Both the position numbers and the translations under genes were made by a program. The notes beneath the pieces are model-generated. The model searched no databases and was not told the origin of the DNA. It was given only the letters and a program-made list of their open reading frames with translations. Below are positions 4,479 to 5,451 of a stretch of DNA of 5,451 nt, one piece after another (position 1 is the stretch's first letter; each line of letters starts with the position of its first letter). This DNA comes from an uncultured Micrococcales bacterium (GTDB taxonomy: Bacteria > Actinomycetota > Actinomycetes > Actinomycetales > Microbacteriaceae): the NCBI GenBank assembly GCA_903927775.1, contig CAIYOE010000041.1:1-5451 (forward strand). Reading direction: 5' to 3'.

Positions 4479-5106
4479 GGATTTTGACCTAGAAATAGAA
4501 CCACCTGCGGCCGAAGCCATCTTTCGAGACGGCATTGGCCAGGCACGGGACTACGCAACGAATTTGGTTTTGGATGCCGACCTTCTGGGCTTGCTGGGAC
4601 CTCGCGAAATGCCAAAGCTGTGGACGCGCCACATCCTTAACTCTGCAGTAGTTGCTGAGCTACTACTGGCAGGTTCCAAAGTCGCGGATGTTGGATCCGG
4701 TGCTGGACTTCCGGGTATTCCTATGGCAATAGCAAGACCAGATGTTAAGTTCGTATTGATTGAACCTATGGAGCGCAGGGCGAACTGGCTAGAAAAACAA
4801 GTTGAGGAACTTGGCCTCAAGAACGTCAAGGTTCGAAGGGCCAGAGCCGAGGAAATCGAGCCTCACTCTTTTGATGTTGTTACGGCCAGAGCTGTTTCCG
4901 CTCTACCTAAGTTACTTCGCCTAACGATTCCACTGCTTAAGCCGGGAGGGTCGGTTTTGGCGCTAAAGGGTAGCAAAGCCCAGGATGAAATCACCGATTC
5001 GCTAACTCTGCAAAAGAAGTTAAAGATCAAGAGTTTCGACATTATTTACACAGGTCAGGAACACTTGGCCGAACCCACGTTGGTAGTTGTAACTAGGCTT
5101 ATCTGA
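4471..5106 (+). CDS. rsmG: 16S rRNA (guanine-N7) methyltransferase RsmG
   Basis: RsmG (GidB) uses SAM to methylate G527 of 16S rRNA (E. coli numbering); its loss gives low-level streptomycin resistance in several bacteria. The 211-residue product is typical in length. It has the WTRHILNSAV segment (51-60), the SAM-binding loop VADVGSGAGLPGIP (71-84), the acidic residue of VLIEP (E98) that holds the SAM ribose, the ERRANWL helix (101-107), VVTARAV (136-142) and LLKPGGSVLALKG (155-167). No Shine-Dalgarno precedes the ATG at 4471, because parS occupies that space. Another start with a better site is not evident, since the conserved region begins soon after. It lies between jag and the small acidic ORF, in the usual rsmG-parA context. 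Confidence 0.96.
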   Translation: MSEDFDLEIEPPAAEAIFRDGIGQARDYATNLVLDADLLGLLGPREMPKLWTRHILNSAVVAELLLAGSKVADVGSGAGLPGIPMAIARPDVKFVLIEPMERRANWLEKQVEELGLKNVKVRRARAEEIEPHSFDVVTARAVSALPKLLRLTIPLLKPGGSVLALKGSKAQDEITDSLTLQKKLKIKSFDIIYTGQEHLAEPTLVVVTRLI

Positions 5107-5120
5107 GATTGGAGAATCAA

Positions 5121-5321
5121 ATGTCTCAGCACGAATTGGCATCACCAGCACTTGCCGAAGCCACGGTCGAGTCGAGTGTTAGCCCAGAACTTGGCTACCC
5201 AAACAATCGCGTCGACGCGTCGTTGGAGCCCACCGGCTGGCTACTTGAAAGAGACAATGACTTTACAAAAGTTGGCGGCAATGCTCAGGCCTTGGCTTTG
5301 AGTTTCGAATCAGGGAGCTAA
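5121..5321 (+). CDS. Small acidic protein of unknown function ahead of parA
   Basis: I do not recognise this 66-residue product. The ATG at 5121 has GGAGA (5111-5115) five bases upstream, a strong Shine-Dalgarno; a TTG at 5109 sits on top of it and is unlikely. The stop TAA overlaps the parA ATG by one base (TAATG), the arrangement expected of a translated, coupled gene. The protein has ten Asp/Glu and only three Lys/Arg, no Cys, no signal peptide and no membrane segment. The first 37 residues look disordered (Ser, Ala, Glu, Pro). Residues 38-62 (TGWLLERDNDF to QALALSF) look more ordered, with a lone Trp at 40. It starts 14 bases after rsmG ends. It could be a partner of ParA, a leader that feeds ribosomes to parA, or a lineage-specific protein. 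Confidence 0.65.
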   Translation: MSQHELASPALAEATVESSVSPELGYPNNRVDASLEPTGWLLERDNDFTKVGGNAQALALSFESGS

Positions 5322-5451
5322 TGTTTCACGTGGAACAATTCAACTCGAACTTTGACGACACCCCTCTGGCCAAAGAGATTGCCAGCAACGCCGAACGCCT
5401 CAAAGCTATCGAAAAAGCAACCGTTAAGAAGCCTGCGAGCACCCGTATCCT
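5321..5451 (+). CDS. parA: Chromosome partitioning ATPase ParA, N-terminal fragment
   Basis: This gene is cut by the right edge, and only the first 43 codons are visible. The product begins MFHVEQFNSNFDDTPLAKEIASN, then a Lys-rich helix ending KKPASTRI. The DDTPLAKEIA segment resembles the N-terminal extension of actinobacterial ParA, which precedes the deviant Walker A motif. That motif lies outside the window, so the ATPase assignment rests on this extension, the parS overlap and the rsmG-parA context. GGGAG (5313-5317) lies only three bases from the ATG, a short spacing, and the start overlaps the upstream stop. ParA with ParB and parS moves newly copied origins apart. The MFHVEQ start is coded by parS itself. 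Confidence 0.88.
   Translation, partial: MFHVEQFNSNFDDTPLAKEIASNAERLKAIEKATVKKPASTRI
5322..5337. promoter_or_regulatory. parS: parS site, one-base variant, inside parA start
   Basis: TGTTTCACGTGGAACA differs from the perfect palindrome at 4456-4471 by one base (G for A at 5333). The core CACGTG is intact. It overlaps parA codons 1 to 6 and so dictates the N-terminus MFHVEQ. ParB bound here could also repress parA. Confidence 0.9.

Noticed and set aside
1..5451. Mobile elements, CRISPR arrays, tRNA or rRNA genes
   Set aside because: I saw no transposase-like frame, terminal repeats, regularly spaced repeats or RNA gene hallmarks on either strand.

Overview
The window is the replication-origin neighbourhood of a bacterial chromosome. 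Gene order is dnaA on the minus strand, then rpmH, rnpA, yidD, yidC, jag, rsmG, one unrecognised small ORF and the start of parA, all on the plus strand. The L34 sequence (opening [15 protein letters not shown]), the ParA N-terminal extension (DDTPLAKEIA), the 'LQELTRLAVQ' segment of the KH-R3H protein and the absence of a Jag_N domain point to an Actinobacterium. Base composition looks moderate rather than GC-rich. My best guess is a streamlined Microbacteriaceae lineage of the aquatic 'Luna' kind (Rhodoluna/Aquiluna), but that placement is inference from protein style only.

Layout. Positions 1-234 are the non-coding region behind dnaA, with three perfect DnaA boxes (TTATCCACA read on the minus strand), weaker boxes and palindromes. 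This is probably part of oriC, with dnaN expected beyond the left edge. dnaA occupies 235-1650. Positions 1651-2092 are the divergent dnaA/rpmH intergenic region, with a second DnaA-box cluster near dnaA, two small inverted repeats and a plausible rpmH promoter. From 2093 to the right edge the genes are tightly packed, with ATGA or TAATG overlaps or short gaps.

How it works together. DnaA starts replication at the boxes and probably senses its own level through the upstream cluster. RpmH and RnpA supply a ribosomal protein and the RNase P protein. YidD and YidC insert membrane proteins, and the KH-R3H protein is an RNA-binding partner. RsmG methylates 16S rRNA. ParA, with an off-window ParB, segregates origins. 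Two parS sites lie in the window: a perfect one fills the whole jag-rsmG gap, and a one-base variant forms the first codons of parA.

I see no mobile element, CRISPR array, tRNA or rRNA, and no clearly new multi-gene system. The items most worth a second look are the DnaA recognition-helix change (GRDLST where the family has GRDHTT), the perfect parS occupying the place of the rsmG ribosome-binding site, the conserved-looking but unrecognised 66-residue ORF ahead of parA, and the loss of the GxxG loop in the KH domain of Jag.
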